In this document: positions 19,520-33,275 of the stretch, one piece after another
Numbering within the stretch: position 1 is the first letter of the stretch
How the letters are laid out: every line of letters starts with the position of its first letter
Assembly (NCBI GenBank): GCA_001310415.1
Contig: BAXE01000006.1
Span: 1 to 64,000 of the forward strand
Length of the DNA: 64,000 nucleotides
DNA from: Enterovibrio sp. JCM 19048
Lineage (GTDB): Bacteria > Pseudomonadota > Gammaproteobacteria > Enterobacterales > Vibrionaceae
Direction: 5' to 3'
Notes under the pieces: generated by a model
What the model saw: the letters and a program-made list of their open reading frames with translations, nothing else
What the model was told of the DNA's origin: nothing
Databases searched by the model: none
Made by a program: the position numbers and the translations under genes

Positions 19520-20603
19520 ATGAGCAAAAGAGTGATCAGATACAGCCGCGTCTGTCACGCGGTGTTAGGCAGCGCCCTCCTGCTGTCAGCCATCTTGCAT
19601 TGGCCGACGCGCCGGTAGGTGTGCGTCCTTGTTGTGCCTTTGGCAAGGATTTGAAAGCGCAGGTCGGGAATGTCCCTGTGCCGTTCTTTTCAGTCGGAAA
19701 CGTATTGGCTGCTGATGAGATTGGCAACCATATCTATAACGATGGCTCCCAAGGGGTTTCCCGCAGTTTGCTGGGGCTGGGTGATGAGCATAACGGGCTT
19801 ATCTTCACCACCCAGGGCGGCTTTATTGATACCGCGCATGTGCGGGATACGGCAGACTTCACCTATTACCTGTTTGGCGAAATCCGCCAAAAGCTGGGTA
19901 CGGACGCGGTTATCACCCTGCCAAACGAACTTCGCCAGCGCGCCATTGTGTTGAAGCAAAAAACCAAGCCGAAAAATGTCGTGCAAGCGGATTTACTGGC
20001 GCTCGATATCGCGGGTGTGATGGCATTCCGATTGGCGCAGTGGCATGAAATAGCGCAGTGGTTTGGCATGGAATCGGTGCCCGGATTTAAAGAGTTCGCC
20101 TCGGCGTTTTCGCCGGAAGATCTCTATTCGAATATGCTGGGCGCGACACTGGCGATGGAAGTCTTGCGCCTGCAACCGGATATGGATGTGAAAGCCTTTG
20201 GCCGTGAAATGGACAGGGTAACCCAGCGCGCACTGAAAGCCTTGGGGGCGGTGTCAGCCAGTGAAACCACAAAACGCATTGATGCGCTTGATGGCAAATG
20301 GTGGGACAGCAGCAAGCGCCTGCCGGATAAATGGGTGCTGCGTAAACGTGATTACGATTTGTCCCTGTCGCTGTCACCGAATGGCGTTGCAGATGGCACG
20401 ACGCTGCAGTTGTCTGAGGATCTGCATGATGGCGGAACGGTGTCGGATTGGGCGCAGTTTGAATTGCGTAAAACAAGCCTGGATGGCGCGTTTGCGCGTT
20501 GCCGGCTGCGATGAAAACTATGAACGTGTGGACACCTGAGCAGTTCCAGCGCATTGCGGATATCGCAAAGTCGAGTGATGCCGCAGCACTGAAAAACCAG
20601 TGA
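19520..20603 (+). CDS. DUF4056 domain protein (two frameshifts)
   Basis: It starts 6 bp after the barrel gene with MSKRVIRYSRVCHAVLGSAL, an export-type N-terminus. One T appears to be lost near 19598; the frame then reads VGVRPCCAFG, the signature start of DUF4056. IGNHIYNDG and GGFIDTAHVRDTADFTYY follow, rich in His/Asp and suggestive of a metal or catalytic site. A second break near 20500 moves the end to 20603 (KSSDAAALKNQ). The reconstruction has about 361 residues. The biochemical role is not known. Cotranscription with two barrels suggests an envelope function. Confidence 0.75.
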
Positions 20604-20626
20604 AAACAGCGAATAACAGATAACCG

Positions 20627-20651
20627 AAGGGCGCCGCTTGGCGCCCTTTTT
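20627..20651 (+). terminator. Rho-independent terminator of the outer-membrane operon
   Basis: A 9-bp stem (AAGGGCGCC with its complement) and a GCTT loop, followed by T5, lie 24 bp past the DUF4056 stop. It can also act on the convergent dgkA transcript. Confidence 0.8.
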
Positions 20652-20683
20652 GCGTTTCAACCTGCAGGTTTTCGCTGCCGGGA

Positions 20684-21029
20684 TTAAAACAGCAGAATGC
20701 TGCCCCAGGTAACAACGACCAGCATTAAAGCCATAAATACGGCAGCAGAGCCGATGTCTTTTGCGCGGCCACTCAGTTCATGCGTTCAGGGCCAATACGG
20801 TCGACCACGCTTCAATCGCCGAGTTAACAAGCTCCACAATCACCACCACAAACAGGGTTGCAATCATCAGCAGTTGTTCAAGGTGTGTCACTGGCAAAAA
20901 GAAAGAGATGGTTGTCATTACCACCAGCAGTACAGCTTCCTGACGGAAAGCGGCTTCATTGCGCCATGCAGCTTTAAGCCCTTGAAAGGAATAGCCGGTT
21001 GCATCCACGATGCGTTTCAGCAGTGGCAT
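20684..21029 (-). CDS. dgkA: Diacylglycerol kinase (two frameshifts)
   Basis: It begins MPLLKRIVDATGYSFQGLKA, followed by WRNEAAFRQE, both typical of DgkA. After TM1 and TM2 comes the catalytic region VELVNSAIEA. Two lost bases near 20775-20790 then disrupt VVDRIGPE-HELSGRAKDIGS. TM3 and the end (VVVTWGSILLF) are in the third frame. The total is about 115 residues, against 122 in E. coli. The enzyme phosphorylates membrane diacylglycerol to phosphatidic acid, recycling the by-product of osmoregulated glucan or LPS modification. Confidence 0.88.
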
Positions 21030-21338
21030 TGGGTTTCATGTTCTTGTTCTCGCCGGTGTCATTGATTAATCAGGTCGCATATTGTGAGGCTTAACGTCAT
21101 AAATTTCTATGTTTTAGGGAGACTTTCTCCGTTGTGACTGGTTGTTTTTTCAGTCTATTGACTACCTGCCAGTGGGGCGAATTTGAACCTGCCTCCGAAC
21201 GCTTCATTTTTATGCCTGACCGCTGTCTGCTGCTTTTCTCTCAATTAAGTACTATTTCACTTATTTTCCTGACCTTGGAGCGCGCATCAGCATCAGATTC
21301 GACGAGTATTGATAAAACGCTCCCCGATAAGGAAAACG

Positions 21339-22160
21339 ATGATGGTGACACAAGGTAAACGATGGATATTGTGGTGCTTTGCGCTGATGTTTGCAGCGTC
21401 AAGCCAGGCGGCGGTTTCTGATAAATCCCTGAATGAATTGCTCTCTGCCTCAGGTGTCGAGCAGATGGTGAACGAGTTTCCGCAAACCGTAAAACTGGGC
21501 TGGTGGAAGCATTTAAACAGCAGCCGGATACGTCCCAAAAAGAAGTGGATGACATGATCCGTGCGATGGATGAAACCATCGTGCCGGAGCAAATTATTGC
21601 TGAAATCAAGCAATCCTTGTCTACAAAGCTTAGCGACGCTGAGGTTTCAAGTCTGCTGACGTGGTATCGCTCACCCCTTGGCCGCGCTTTTACCGAAGCG
21701 GAATCCAAAAGCAGCACGGAAGAAGCCTTCGCGGCCATGTCTCAGGAAGCCCCGGCATTGTTAAAGCGGAAAGCGCTGATGGATCAGGTTGGACAGATTG
21801 AAACTTGATGGATTTGACCACCCTGACGGTAGACTTCTTCGAGAAAGTACAGCTCGCAGTGTTTGCCGGTTTGATGTCAGTGATGGAGCCGCAAGCGCCG
21901 GTAGGGCTGGAGATGATGCAAAAAGAGCTAGATGCGGTGCGCAAACAGTCTGAAGCCAATGTGGAGCAGATGATGAAAGTGTCGCTGGCGTATGCTATAA
22001 GGATTTCACGCCGGAGGAAATGGATAAGTACATTGCCTTCTTGTCGACGCCGGAAGCGAAAAAGTTCAACCTGACAGCCACACAAAGCATGTTTGACAGC
22101 CTGGAAAAAAGCTTCCACAACTGGGCGAAGAAAATGGGTGCAGAACTCGACGAGGTATAG
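21339..22160 (+). CDS. Exported DUF2059 domain protein (three frameshifts)
   Basis: The start at 21339 follows AAGGA and yields a signal peptide (KRWILWCFALMFAASSQA). Breaks near 21500, 21808 and 22000 are bridged to give about 274 residues. The tail FTPEEMDKYIAFLSTPEAKK is the DUF2059 signature. An earlier LSDAEVSSLLTWYRSPLG is a second copy of the same helical motif. It is probably a periplasmic helical protein; function unknown. Confidence 0.7.
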
Positions 22161-22181
22161 CCTTGAGAGCGTTGTGCACAA

Positions 22182-22211
22182 AAAAGCGCTGCCTCGTGCA
22201 GCGCTTTTGTT
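22182..22211. terminator. Terminator after the DUF2059 gene
   Basis: An 11-bp stem (AAAAGCGCTGC with its complement) and a CTCGT loop are flanked by A and T runs, so it can work in both directions. It lies between the convergent DUF2059 and glutaredoxin genes. Confidence 0.8.
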
Positions 22212-22252
22212 TTCAGTCCCTGCGCGGGTTTATGCGTGGGCAGGTGCGCGAA

Positions 22253-22516
22253 TTACTGCGCAAAGTTGTCGCGGAAGTAGTCGATGATATCGTCCGACTC
22301 ATACATCCATTCCACCGAACCATCTTCATGGTCAATGCGCAGGCAAGGCACCATGCTGCGGCCGCCACCGTTGATCAGTGCCTGTCGTGCTTCCGGATCC
22401 CTAACGGTATCGACCATTTCAATTTCAAGCTGCATGGCTTGCAGCGCTGAGCGTACCTTCACGCAAAACGGGCAGTATGGGCTTTGGTACAGGCTGTGTG
22501 CACTTAGTGGTGGCAT
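22253..22516 (-). CDS. Glutaredoxin-like protein
   Basis: An intact 87-residue thioredoxin-fold protein. The redox motif CPFC is in LYQSPYCPFCVKVRSALQ. The cis-Pro loop is SMVPCLRID, and the GST-N-type ending is YESDDIIDYFRDNF. It should act as a GSH-dependent dithiol oxidoreductase in the cytoplasm. The C-terminal YESDDIIDYF pattern is shared with glutathione S-transferase N-domains, so it may belong to that subgroup. It is followed in the same direction by nothing obvious and lies just downstream of lacZ. Confidence 0.85.
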   Translation of the reverse strand: MPPLSAHSLYQSPYCPFCVKVRSALQAMQLEIEMVDTVRDPEARQALINGGGRSMVPCLRIDHEDGSVEWMYESDDIIDYFRDNFAQ

Positions 22517-22614
22517 GGCATATTCCTTTCAACATCAAATGAAATAGATACCCACTCCACCGCAATTGAGGGTCTGGATAGGGCGCCGGAATGTTACCAG
22601 AAAGTGTACGGCCG

Positions 22615-25705
<3,091 letters not shown>

Positions 25706-25967
25706 GTTGCTTGTCTCTTCTGGTGTGTGAGCCGGGCCATGACTAGGTGGATCTGGCTATTAGAAAACAGCGAAATAGCAAGTCAGGTACAAAGACAACA
25801 ACATGGCGTTTTATGGTTTACCCGAAACACACGGTGCCCTTGAAAGGGTATGCCGTTGCCGGGGTGTGATACTGGAAAGTTTAGATCAAATTGGTTTTCT
25901 ACAAAGCGGCGCTTTCGGTGAAGAGTGATTCTTTGACGCAGGCATTCATTTGTTTCAAAGAGAAAAA
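25706..25967. other. Gap between lacI-type gene and lacZ
   Basis: A 262-bp non-coding gap that probably holds a lacZ promoter. An odd-length palindrome, AAAGCGGCGCTTT (about 25904-25916), is present, but no T-tract follows it. No copy of the TGGAAACGTTTACA operator was found here. Confidence 0.35.
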
Positions 25968-26990
25968 TCAGTTGTCTGTGGCCGGAGAAGAAACGGAGTC
26001 GCGCAACACCAGACTGGGCTTGTAGTTGCTGTCCAAGGCGGGGGCGGGTTGGTTGTCAGCCAGCGATATCGCGAGAGTAGCGGCTTTGGCAGCCATCTCT
26101 TCAATCGGGTAACGAACCGTCGTCAGTTTGGGGTACATGTAGCGGGCAATGGCACTGTTATCGAACCCGACCACAGAGATCTCCTGCGGCACATGGATTT
26201 TGCGCTCAGTGAGCAGGGAAACTGCGCCGGCTGCCATTACATCGTTGTAGCAAAACACGGCGGTGACAGACGGCATCTTTTCCAGCAGCGAAGCCATAGC
26301 CAGCTCACCGCCGGTTTCATCCGGAATGCCTTGCGCCGCGCAGCGCGTTTCGTCCGTACCTGATTCGCACAGCAGACCGTGGGCTTTCAGGGCATCATGA
26401 AAGCATGATATCGCTGCTCGGTATCTTCAATGCCGTGGTTGGAACCCAGATATCCTATGTGTTTATGCCCTTTGCCAATCAGGTGTTCGGTAGCGAGATA
26501 CGCGCGTGGTAGTTATCAAGATAAATGCAGCGACCTGCCAGACCGGGAATATGGCGGTTGATAAACACCACGGCGCTGTGTTCTTCCGCGTACTTTTTCA
26601 GGGTGTCATCATCCAGTGCTTTGCTGTGGATGATGAGCGACCCCACCTGATTCTGGATCAGGGATTCGATGGTCTGTTTTTCCCGCTCGGCGTTGTGATA
26701 ACCATTGCCAATCAAGACGTGATAGCCTGAGCGTGGGCAATGGTATCGACATGCTTAACCAGAGTGCCGAAAAAGGGGTCGGCAACGTCAGCGACCACCA
26801 CGCCAATGGCGCGGTTCTTTTTGGTGACCAAGGTGCGAGCGGCGGCGTTGGGGCGGTAACCGAGCTGTTGCATGGTTTTCTTCACCAGCGCCACGGTATC
26901 GGGACGGGTCTGTGGCGACCCGTTGATCACCCGCGAGACAGTGGCTACCGATACCCCGGCAACACGCGCAACATCCTTGATGGTTGCCAT
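25968..26990 (-). CDS. LacI/GalR family transcriptional regulator (three frameshifts)
   Basis: The N-terminal helix-turn-helix is MATIKDVARVAGVSVATVSR, followed by the hinge and KKNRAIGVVVADVADPFFG of the periplasmic-binding-like sugar domain. Breaks lie near 26735, 26500 and 26370. The C-terminal part includes VFCYNDVMAAGAVSLL and VVGFDNSAIARYM. About 341 residues in all. The ATG follows 1 bp after the stop of the upstream ATPase gene. It likely represses the locus, and the sugar inducer is probably a beta-galactoside; the ligand assignment is inferred from neighbours. Confidence 0.88.
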
Positions 26991-26991
26991 A

Positions 26992-28098
26992 TTAAGCGAC
27001 CTCAGCGTCCGTCAGCTCGCGCGCTGTCAGTGCCTGCTCGTTACTGTCGAAGACGTGCACATCATCCGGTGAGCAGTAGAGGGCAACGTGCTGGAAGGCT
27101 TTAACCGCGTTGTCACCGGGAATGTGCACCTTGAAACCGTCTACACCGGCATATTGGCCGAACAGGTAGGTACTGTTGCCAGGCGTTCAACCACTTCACT
27201 GTGGAAGGAAAAGTTGAACCCGGCACCTTCGCCAATGCAATGTGCTCAGGACGGATCCCCACAGTGACGGATTCGCCTTCGTTGACCGGGCGGATCAGGG
27301 AAACGGTCAGCGTTTGGCCGTCCGGCATCTCAAGTTGGGCATCGTTGCCATTGCAGGCAGCTACCCGCGCAGGGACAAAGTTCATCTTCGGCGAGCGATA
27401 AAGCCAGCAACGAAGAGATTGGCGGGGTTATGGTAAAGCGCCAGCGGTGAACCGACCTGTTCAACGTTCCCGTCACGGAGTACCACGATCTTGTCCGCCA
27501 ACGTCATGGCTTCGACCTGATCATGGGTGACATAAATCATGGTGTTCTTTAGCTCCTGGTGGAGCTTGGCAATTTGCAGGCGCATCTCAACACGAAGCTC
27601 TGCGTCGAGGTTGGAGAGCGGTTCGTCGAACAAAAACACCTTTGGATCGCGCACAATCGCGCGGCCGATTGCCACACGTTGGCGCTGGCCGCCCGACAAC
27701 GCTTTGGGCTTTCTGTCCAGCAGGGCATCAAGTTGCAGCGTTTTCGCAGCGCGGCTGACCTGTGCGTCAATAACGTCCTTGGCGACGCCGGTCATCTTCA
27801 GCCCAAAACCCATGTTTTCGCGCACTGTCATGTGCGGGTAAAGGGCGTAAGACTGGAATACCATGGCAACACCGCGATCGGCAGGGTCGACATCGGTGAC
27901 GTTATTCCCATCAATGTGCACCGTGCCTTCTGTCAGGGTTTCCAACCCGGCGATCAAACGGAGCAGTGTCGACTTCCCGCAACCGGATGGCCCGACGAAA
28001 ACCACAAACTCGCCGCTCGAAATGTCCAAGTCAATACCGTGAATGGTTTCCACTTTGCCAAAGCGCTTCACCACTTTGTTGAGCGTAATATCTGCCAT
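26992..28098 (-). CDS. Sugar ABC transporter ATPase, UgpC/MsmK type (three frameshifts)
   Basis: The first 230 residues are intact: Walker [11 protein letters not shown]-loop [12 protein letters not shown], signature [14 protein letters not shown], Walker [13 protein letters not shown] and H-loop VTHDQVEA. After a break near 27390 the MalK-type regulatory domain begins ([16 protein letters not shown]). Further breaks near 27190 lead to the end at 26992. It should power import through the two divergently encoded permeases. The CUT1 subfamily typically imports di- and oligosaccharides. Confidence 0.9.
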
Positions 28099-28234
28099 GT
28101 CTACTCCTTGTTTTCCCTGTGACCTGAATCCTTGGTTCTCTGGTCATCTGAATATATGCAATCCGTTTCTATGACGTTTTCGCAAATCGTTGCGTGCGTC
28201 ACCCTTTTATCAAAATAGTCCCTTTTTTGCGCTA

Positions 28235-28248
28235 TGGAAACGTTTACA
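28235..28248. promoter_or_regulatory. LacI-family operator between divergent transport arms
   Basis: TGGAAACGTTTACA is a 14-bp near-perfect palindrome (one mismatched pair) around the central CG typical of LacI/GalR operators. It lies between the leftward ATPase-regulator-lacZ arm (start 28098) and the rightward permease arm (start 28371). One site could therefore control both arms. Confidence 0.65.
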
Positions 28249-28370
28249 TTGCATGAATTGTGAACTAGTTTTAATTCCAAGATAATTATTCGTTACATTT
28301 TTATAACTTTTAGTCTGGGTTGCATATCAGGAAAACGGTGCAGCCTTTTCCATCGACAAAAGGGTGTATT

Positions 28371-29271
28371 ATGGCCGGAACTGCCTCAATCACTTCTTCA
28401 GCGCCGCCGAGAAAACGGAGCCAACTCTATGTTGCCCCGTGGTTGTTTCTGGCGCCCGCTATCATCATTTTCAGCGTGTATGTGCTGTACCCGATTGGCC
28501 AGAGTGTTTGGCTGAGTTTCTTTTCCTGGGATGGGCTGGGAGAGAAACCTGGGTCGGGTTGGATAACTATGCCGAGCTGTTTGATTCTGACGCCTTCTTT
28601 ACCTCGCTGAAAAACAACCTGCTGTGGCTGGTTCTTTTCATGCTGGCTCCGCCGATTGGCCTGTTAATCGCCTTGTTCCTGAACCAGCAGGTGGCGGGGA
28701 TCCGGTTAATCAAAGCGCTGTTTTTCTTCCCGTTCGTGATTTCCCAGGTGGTCGTCGGTCTGGTGTTCGCGTGGTTTTATGACCCCTCGTTTGGCCTTCT
28801 GACTGAATTTATGACCGCACTGGGTTTTGAACCGGTTTCTATTCTCGCGGATGAAAAGCTGGTGACCTACGGCATTATCGCCGCCGGTCTCTGGCCGCAG
28901 ATCGCCTACTGCATGATTTTGTATCTCACCGGCTTGAATACCTCGACCCAGAGCAACTGGAAGCGGCGCGTCTTGACGGTGCAAAAGGCTGGCGCATGCT
29001 TTGGTATGTGGTGGTGCCGCAACTCAAACCCGCCACCTTTATTGCGGTGGTGGTCACTGTAATTGGCGCACTGCGTTCGTTTGATTTGGTGGCGACCATG
29101 ACGGCGGGCGGCCCTTGGGGCAGCTCAACCGTGCTGGCCTACCTGATGTATGAAGAGTCCATCTTTAATTACCGCATGGGCTACGGCGCAGCGGTTGCCG
29201 TGGTGCTGTTCCTTATCATGGATATCTATATCGCCTGGTTCCTGTGGCGCATGCTGAGAGGAGAACGCTGA
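28371..29271 (+). CDS. Sugar ABC transporter permease, MalF-like (two frameshifts)
   Basis: About 300 residues starting MAGTASITSS. The first TM is LYVAPWLFLAPAIIIFSVYV. Breaks near 28550 and 28945 interrupt the frame. The EAA loop is visible as GAKGWRMLWYVVVPQLKPAT, the cytoplasmic coupling motif that docks on the ATPase. The stop overlaps the ATG of the next permease by one base. Subunit of the CUT1-type importer in this locus. Confidence 0.85.
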
Positions 29272-30120
29272 TGTTTCCCCGTCCTATTGAACAGCGTGGC
29301 CCGGTTGCCAATGTCACCTACCGCTTCGCGCTCTATATTGCTGTTGCACTTTGGCTGATACCGCTCGCGGCGGTGATCATGACCTCTGTGCGCTCTATTG
29401 CCGATATCAATGCCGGTAATTACTGGGGGATGCCGGATGAATTGCAGCTGGTGGAAAACTATACCAGGTGTTTGTCGCGACACCCATGGGGCGTTACCTG
29501 CTCAACAGCCTGCTGATTTGTCTTCCTGCCGTTGCAGGGCTGTCGCCCTTTCCACACTGGCTGGCTATGCGCTGGCGAAATACCGTTTTCGCGCCAACAT
29601 CTGGCTGTTTGCCCTTTTTATCGGTGGAAACTTTGTGCCTTTCCAAATCCTGATGATCCCGGTGCGTGACCTGACCATCAGCTTCGGGCTTTACGACACC
29701 CACTGGGCACTGATCTTTTTCCATATCGCCTTCCAGGCAGGGTTCTGCACCCTGTTTATGCGCAACTTTATTGTCGGCATTCCAGATGCCTTGATTGAAG
29801 CGGCGCGGGTTGAAGGGGTCAGCGAATGGCGCATTTTCTGGTTTGTGGTGTTGCCATTGGTAAGGCCCGCACTGGCAGCGCTGTCGGTATTGGTCTTTAC
29901 CTTTATCTGGAACGATTTCTTCTGGGCGCTGGTGCTGGTGCAAAGCGATGAAGTCCGTCCTGTGACGGCGGGGCTGAATGCGTTGCAAGGGCAGTGGCTG
30001 GCGTCATGGCAATACATGTCGGCAGGGGCGGTGGTCGCCGCACTGCCGCCGGTGGCACTGTTTTTCACCATGCAGCGCCACTTTATCGCCGGGCTGACGC
30101 TTGGCGCGACCAAAGGTTAA
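29271..30120 (+). CDS. Sugar ABC transporter permease, MalG-like (two frameshifts)
   Basis: The start is MFPRPIEQRGPVANVTYRFA, and the frame breaks near 29466 and 29540. About 283 residues in all. The EAA motif is LIEAARVEGVSEWRIFWFVV, followed by LPLVRPALAALSVLVF. The C-terminal segment FFTMQRHFIAGLTLGATKG is characteristic of MalG/UgpE-type permeases. It partners with the preceding permease. Confidence 0.87.
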
Positions 30121-30191
30121 AACACAGCGAGTTAGGACAAAAAGCAAGACACACAGGGTCTGTCTGATAACGACGAAAAAGGATGAATACT

Positions 30192-31426
30192 ATGAGAACG
30201 CTTGCGAAAAAAGGCATAGGTATTTTGGGCAGTCTGCTACTGATGCTCAGTGGCTCTGCGTTGGCGGGTACCTTGGTGATCAACTCGGATGCGTCAGATC
30301 CGGCACCGAAAAAAGCGTGGGCAGAGGTGATTGAGAAGTTCGAGGAAACCTATCCGGATATTGAGGTGAAGTACAACCTCTACGATCACGAAGCTACAAA
30401 ACCACCATCCGTAACTGGCTGGTGACTTCGCCACCGGATGTGGTGTTCTGGTATGCCGGTAACCGCATGAAAACCTTTGTTGACCGTGGCCTGTTCGAAG
30501 ACGTGAGCGATATCTGGCAGGCCAATGGCATGAATAAAAGCTTTGCCAGTGCCATGCCGGCAATGACGGTAAAAGGCAAACAATACGGCGTGCCCTATAC
30601 CTATTACCAGTGGGGTATTTACTACCGTAAGGACTTGTTCGACAAATACGGCATTCCTGTGCCGAAAACCTGGGAAGATCTGGTTGCTGCGTCGAAAACC
30701 CTGAAAGAAAACGGCGTCACGCCTTTCACTATCGGTACCAAATACCTCTGGACGGCCGCAGGCTGGTTTGACTACCTCAACATGCGCATCAACGGTCTGG
30801 ATTTTCATATCGACCTGATGGACGGCAAAATCCCGTATACCGACCCGCGCGTAAAAGCCGTGTTTGAGAAATGGAATGAACTGGTTGAGCCGGGTTACTA
30901 CCTCGACAACCACGCTTCTTACTCCTGGCAGGAAGCGCAGCCATTCCTCTACAACGGCGACGCAGCCATGTACCTGATGGGGAATTTCCTTGCCGCTAAC
31001 TTTACCGATGAAGTGCGTCCAAGCATGGGTTTCTTCCAATTCCCTGTGATCGACCCGAGCGTGCCAATGGCGGAAGATGCGCCCATGGATACGATTCACA
31101 TTCCGGCCAAAGCAAAAAACAAGGAAGACGCACGTAAGTTCCTGGAATTTGTTGCCCGTCCTGAAATCCAGACCATGATCAACGAGGCGATGCTGCAAAT
31201 CCCGACCAACAACCAGGCAAAACCGAAAGAAGATGAGTTCCTGAATGCCGGTGTGGTGATGTTGGGTGAAGCGGCGGGTACTGCGCAGTTTTATGACCGC
31301 GATACCGATCCGGCCATGGCGAAAGAAGGCATGAAGGGCTTCCAGCAATACATGGTGCACCCTGACCGCATTGACAAAATTCTCGAAAACCTTGAGAAGA
31401 CCCGTCAACGCACCTTTAAGCAATAA
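30192..31426 (+). CDS. Sugar ABC transporter substrate-binding protein (one frameshift)
   Basis: The start at 30192, behind AAGGATG, gives MRTLAKKGIGILGSLLLMLS with cleavage near ALAG. The ATG at 30183 is possible but too close to the ribosome-binding site. The frame breaks near 30397 (YDHE). The body has the extracellular solute-binding family 1 pattern: SPPDVVFWYAGN, YGVPYTYYQWGIYYRKDLFD, and YNGDAAMYLMGNF. About 411 residues. It is presumed to capture beta-galactosides or galacto-oligosaccharides in the periplasm; this specificity comes from the adjacent lacZ, not from the sequence. Confidence 0.87.
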
Positions 31427-31453
31427 CTGAAAAAATATCAATCTGTTATCGAA

Positions 31454-31492
31454 ACAAGCAAGCGCTGTTGGTACGGCGCTTGCTTGTTTTTT
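31454..31492 (+). terminator. Terminator of the sugar transport operon
   Basis: A 12-bp perfect stem (ACAAGCAAGCGC with its complement) and a 10-nt loop run into T6, 28 bp after the binding-protein stop. Confidence 0.85.
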
Positions 31493-31579
31493 ATACGGCA
31501 AATAATCAGCCAGTAAACAAGAGTTGTACTAAATTTAAGATTCTACTGTTAGACAGGCTGACGATAACAGGATCCGCAA

Positions 31580-31942
31580 ATGGCAAACCTCATCAACACC
31601 AGTTATTCGACCAACATGTACCTCAACGCGCGCCAGCGCGAGAAAGAGGATGCGCAGAATGAAATGCGCAAGGATGACATGATGAGAACCGGTGCCTCCT
31701 CGCCAGCAGAAGAGCGTAATGAGCGTGTCGATAACCGCCGCGAAGAAGCGATGGAAACCGACAAAATGCAGGAAGAAGCGGCACAGCGAGGTGACTATCG
31801 TGGCCTGATTGACCGCGTGGCAGAGCGTGAAGCCAAAATGGCCAAGTTTTCGGCCTATACCCAGGGTCAGCAGCAGCTTCTGAAAGCGGTGGAAAATACC
31901 ATACAGCCAAACGGCGACCGCAGTTACGATTTTAAGGTCTGA
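31580..31942 (+). CDS. Small charged helical protein, unknown function
   Basis: An intact 120-residue protein beginning MANLINTSYSTNMYLNARQ. It is rich in Glu, Arg, Gln and Met and likely all-helical (RREEAMETDKMQEEAAQRGD). There is no signal, TM or cysteine. It is framed by its own terminator, and the upstream gap (31493-31579) leaves room for a promoter. I recognise no family; the N-terminal part recalls short flagellar or chaperone-like helical proteins only in composition. Confidence 0.6.
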   Translation: MANLINTSYSTNMYLNARQREKEDAQNEMRKDDMMRTGASSPAEERNERVDNRREEAMETDKMQEEAAQRGDYRGLIDRVAEREAKMAKFSAYTQGQQQLLKAVENTIQPNGDRSYDFKV

Positions 31943-31976
31943 CAGCAATAACCCGATAAAACACAGTTTTCAACGA

Positions 31977-32006
31977 AAAGGGCACGGCAATCCGTGCCCT
32001 TTTTTC
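31977..32006 (+). terminator. Terminator after the small helical protein gene
   Basis: An 11-bp perfect stem (AAAGGGCACGG with its complement) and a CAAT loop, with T6 at the 3' side. Confidence 0.85.
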
Positions 32007-32102
32007 GCCACTATATTCCGTGACATTGCCATTTTTCACCCGCCGGTTTGCAAGTTTGTTTCGCTTTAATCGTTCCTATAGAAACCTATAGAGGACGAGA
32101 CA

Positions 32103-32213
32103 ATGCGAAACACGCAATTCCAACACCCAACCCGCTTTTCTTTCGGTATCCCAACCTGGCTGTGGCCGGTGCTTATAAGCATGGTGTGGGTTATTCAGCT
32201 TGCGTCGGCGTAG
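32103..32213 (+). CDS. Possible 36-residue membrane peptide
   Basis: ATG with GAGGA seven bases upstream. The product begins MRNTQFQHPTRF and carries one hydrophobic segment (IPTWLWPVLISMVWVIQLAS), a layout seen in small inner-membrane proteins. Its end overlaps the 3' end of the convergent transporter gene by 23 bp. Coding status is uncertain, since a chance ORF of this length is easy to obtain. Confidence 0.3.
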   Translation: MRNTQFQHPTRFSFGIPTWLWPVLISMVWVIQLASA

Positions 32214-33099
32214 TGCGTCGCCAGCGTTTGAGGGGTTCAGGAATACCGAAAACACGCAGGTTACCGGCAAGCACTAACAGAACGCCGAGCGCAGACTGCC
32301 ATGTCCAGACATACCCTTCAAACAGGGTAGACAGGGAAAGCGCTACCAGCGGAAACAAGACGGTGCAGTAAGCGGCTTTGGCTGCGCCGATACGGCCGAC
32401 AAGCGCCAGATAGGTATTGAACCCAACCACAGAGCCGATGATAGCGAGATAGATCAACGCAGACAGATATAGCGGCGTGGTGCTGAACGCCAGTGAATGC
32501 CCCATCGCCAGTGCAATGGCGAACACATACAGGCGCCATAGCCATAGCCCAAGCCGTGGTTGGCAGTAAAGGCATCCCTTTTTGCTGGGCGCGGGCAGAG
32601 ACCAGATTACCCATGGAAAAGAAATAGGTGCCGACAAAGGTGAGCCCAAGGCCAAGCAGCACGGTTGTGTCCATGGCCGCATTGAGGAACTGGGCACCGA
32701 ACAGGGTGACGACACCGGCAAAGCCCATCAGGCTCCCTGGATAAAGGTACTGCTGGGACGGCGCTTTTCCAGCCACCAGAGGTTCAATGCATTAAAAATG
32801 GGGGCGAGCGAAAAAACCACCGCATTCAGGCCGCTGGGCAGATACTGGGTTGCGGCATAGAAGCAGAGGAAGTTGTTGGAAAACAGGCAAAGGGCGAGCA
32901 GTATCGCCATTTTGTGGTTTTCACGGGAAAGGGTTGGCAGTTTGCCGCGTAGCGCGAGCCATGCCAGCAGGAAAACAGACGCGAGGGCAAAACGCCATCC
33001 GACCGATACCACCACCGGCGTATCCCCCATCTGGTAGGCAATCGCGAGCCAGGTTGAGCCCCAAATAAATACGGTTATCACATACAAGAAGGCGTTCAT
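32191..33099 (-). CDS. DMT-superfamily (EamA) transporter (three frameshifts)
   Basis: About 303 residues reconstructed. The start MNAFLYVITVFIWGSTWLAI is the classical EamA opening. The first EamA repeat ends near LNLWWLEKRRP. The second repeat is split by breaks near 32735, 32560 and 32545, with LVSARAQQKGMPLLPTTAWA on one side and YLALVGRIGAAKAAYCTVLF on the other. About ten TM helices are expected. Members export amino acids or metabolites. It is divergent from an AraC-type regulator, which probably controls it. Confidence 0.85.
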
Positions 33100-33275
33100 G
33101 CTACATCTCCAATAAAACATCCCTGACCACAACATAACGGGAAACAGCGAAGGGTGGCTTTCATCTTCCTGCGATTTTTATAGATTCTTGCGCTTTTTTT
33201 GTTGAGCGCGTGTTAAAAGCCTGCGGGTGCCGATATATTGTCAGAAGCCATCAAGAGGGATTGAATACAACAGCG

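Noticed and set aside
25904-25916. LacI-type operator in front of lacZ
   Set aside because: AAAGCGGCGCTTT is palindromic but has an odd length and does not match the operator at 28235-28248.
28257-28275. CRP site beside the LacI-type operator
   Set aside because: TGTGA is present, but the second half reads TTTAA, too far from TCACA to call.
32048-32371. Plus-strand 107-residue frame overlapping the DMT gene
   Set aside because: Most of it is antisense to the transporter's last TM helices, and it lacks a start signal. Only the separate 36-codon ORF was kept, at low confidence.
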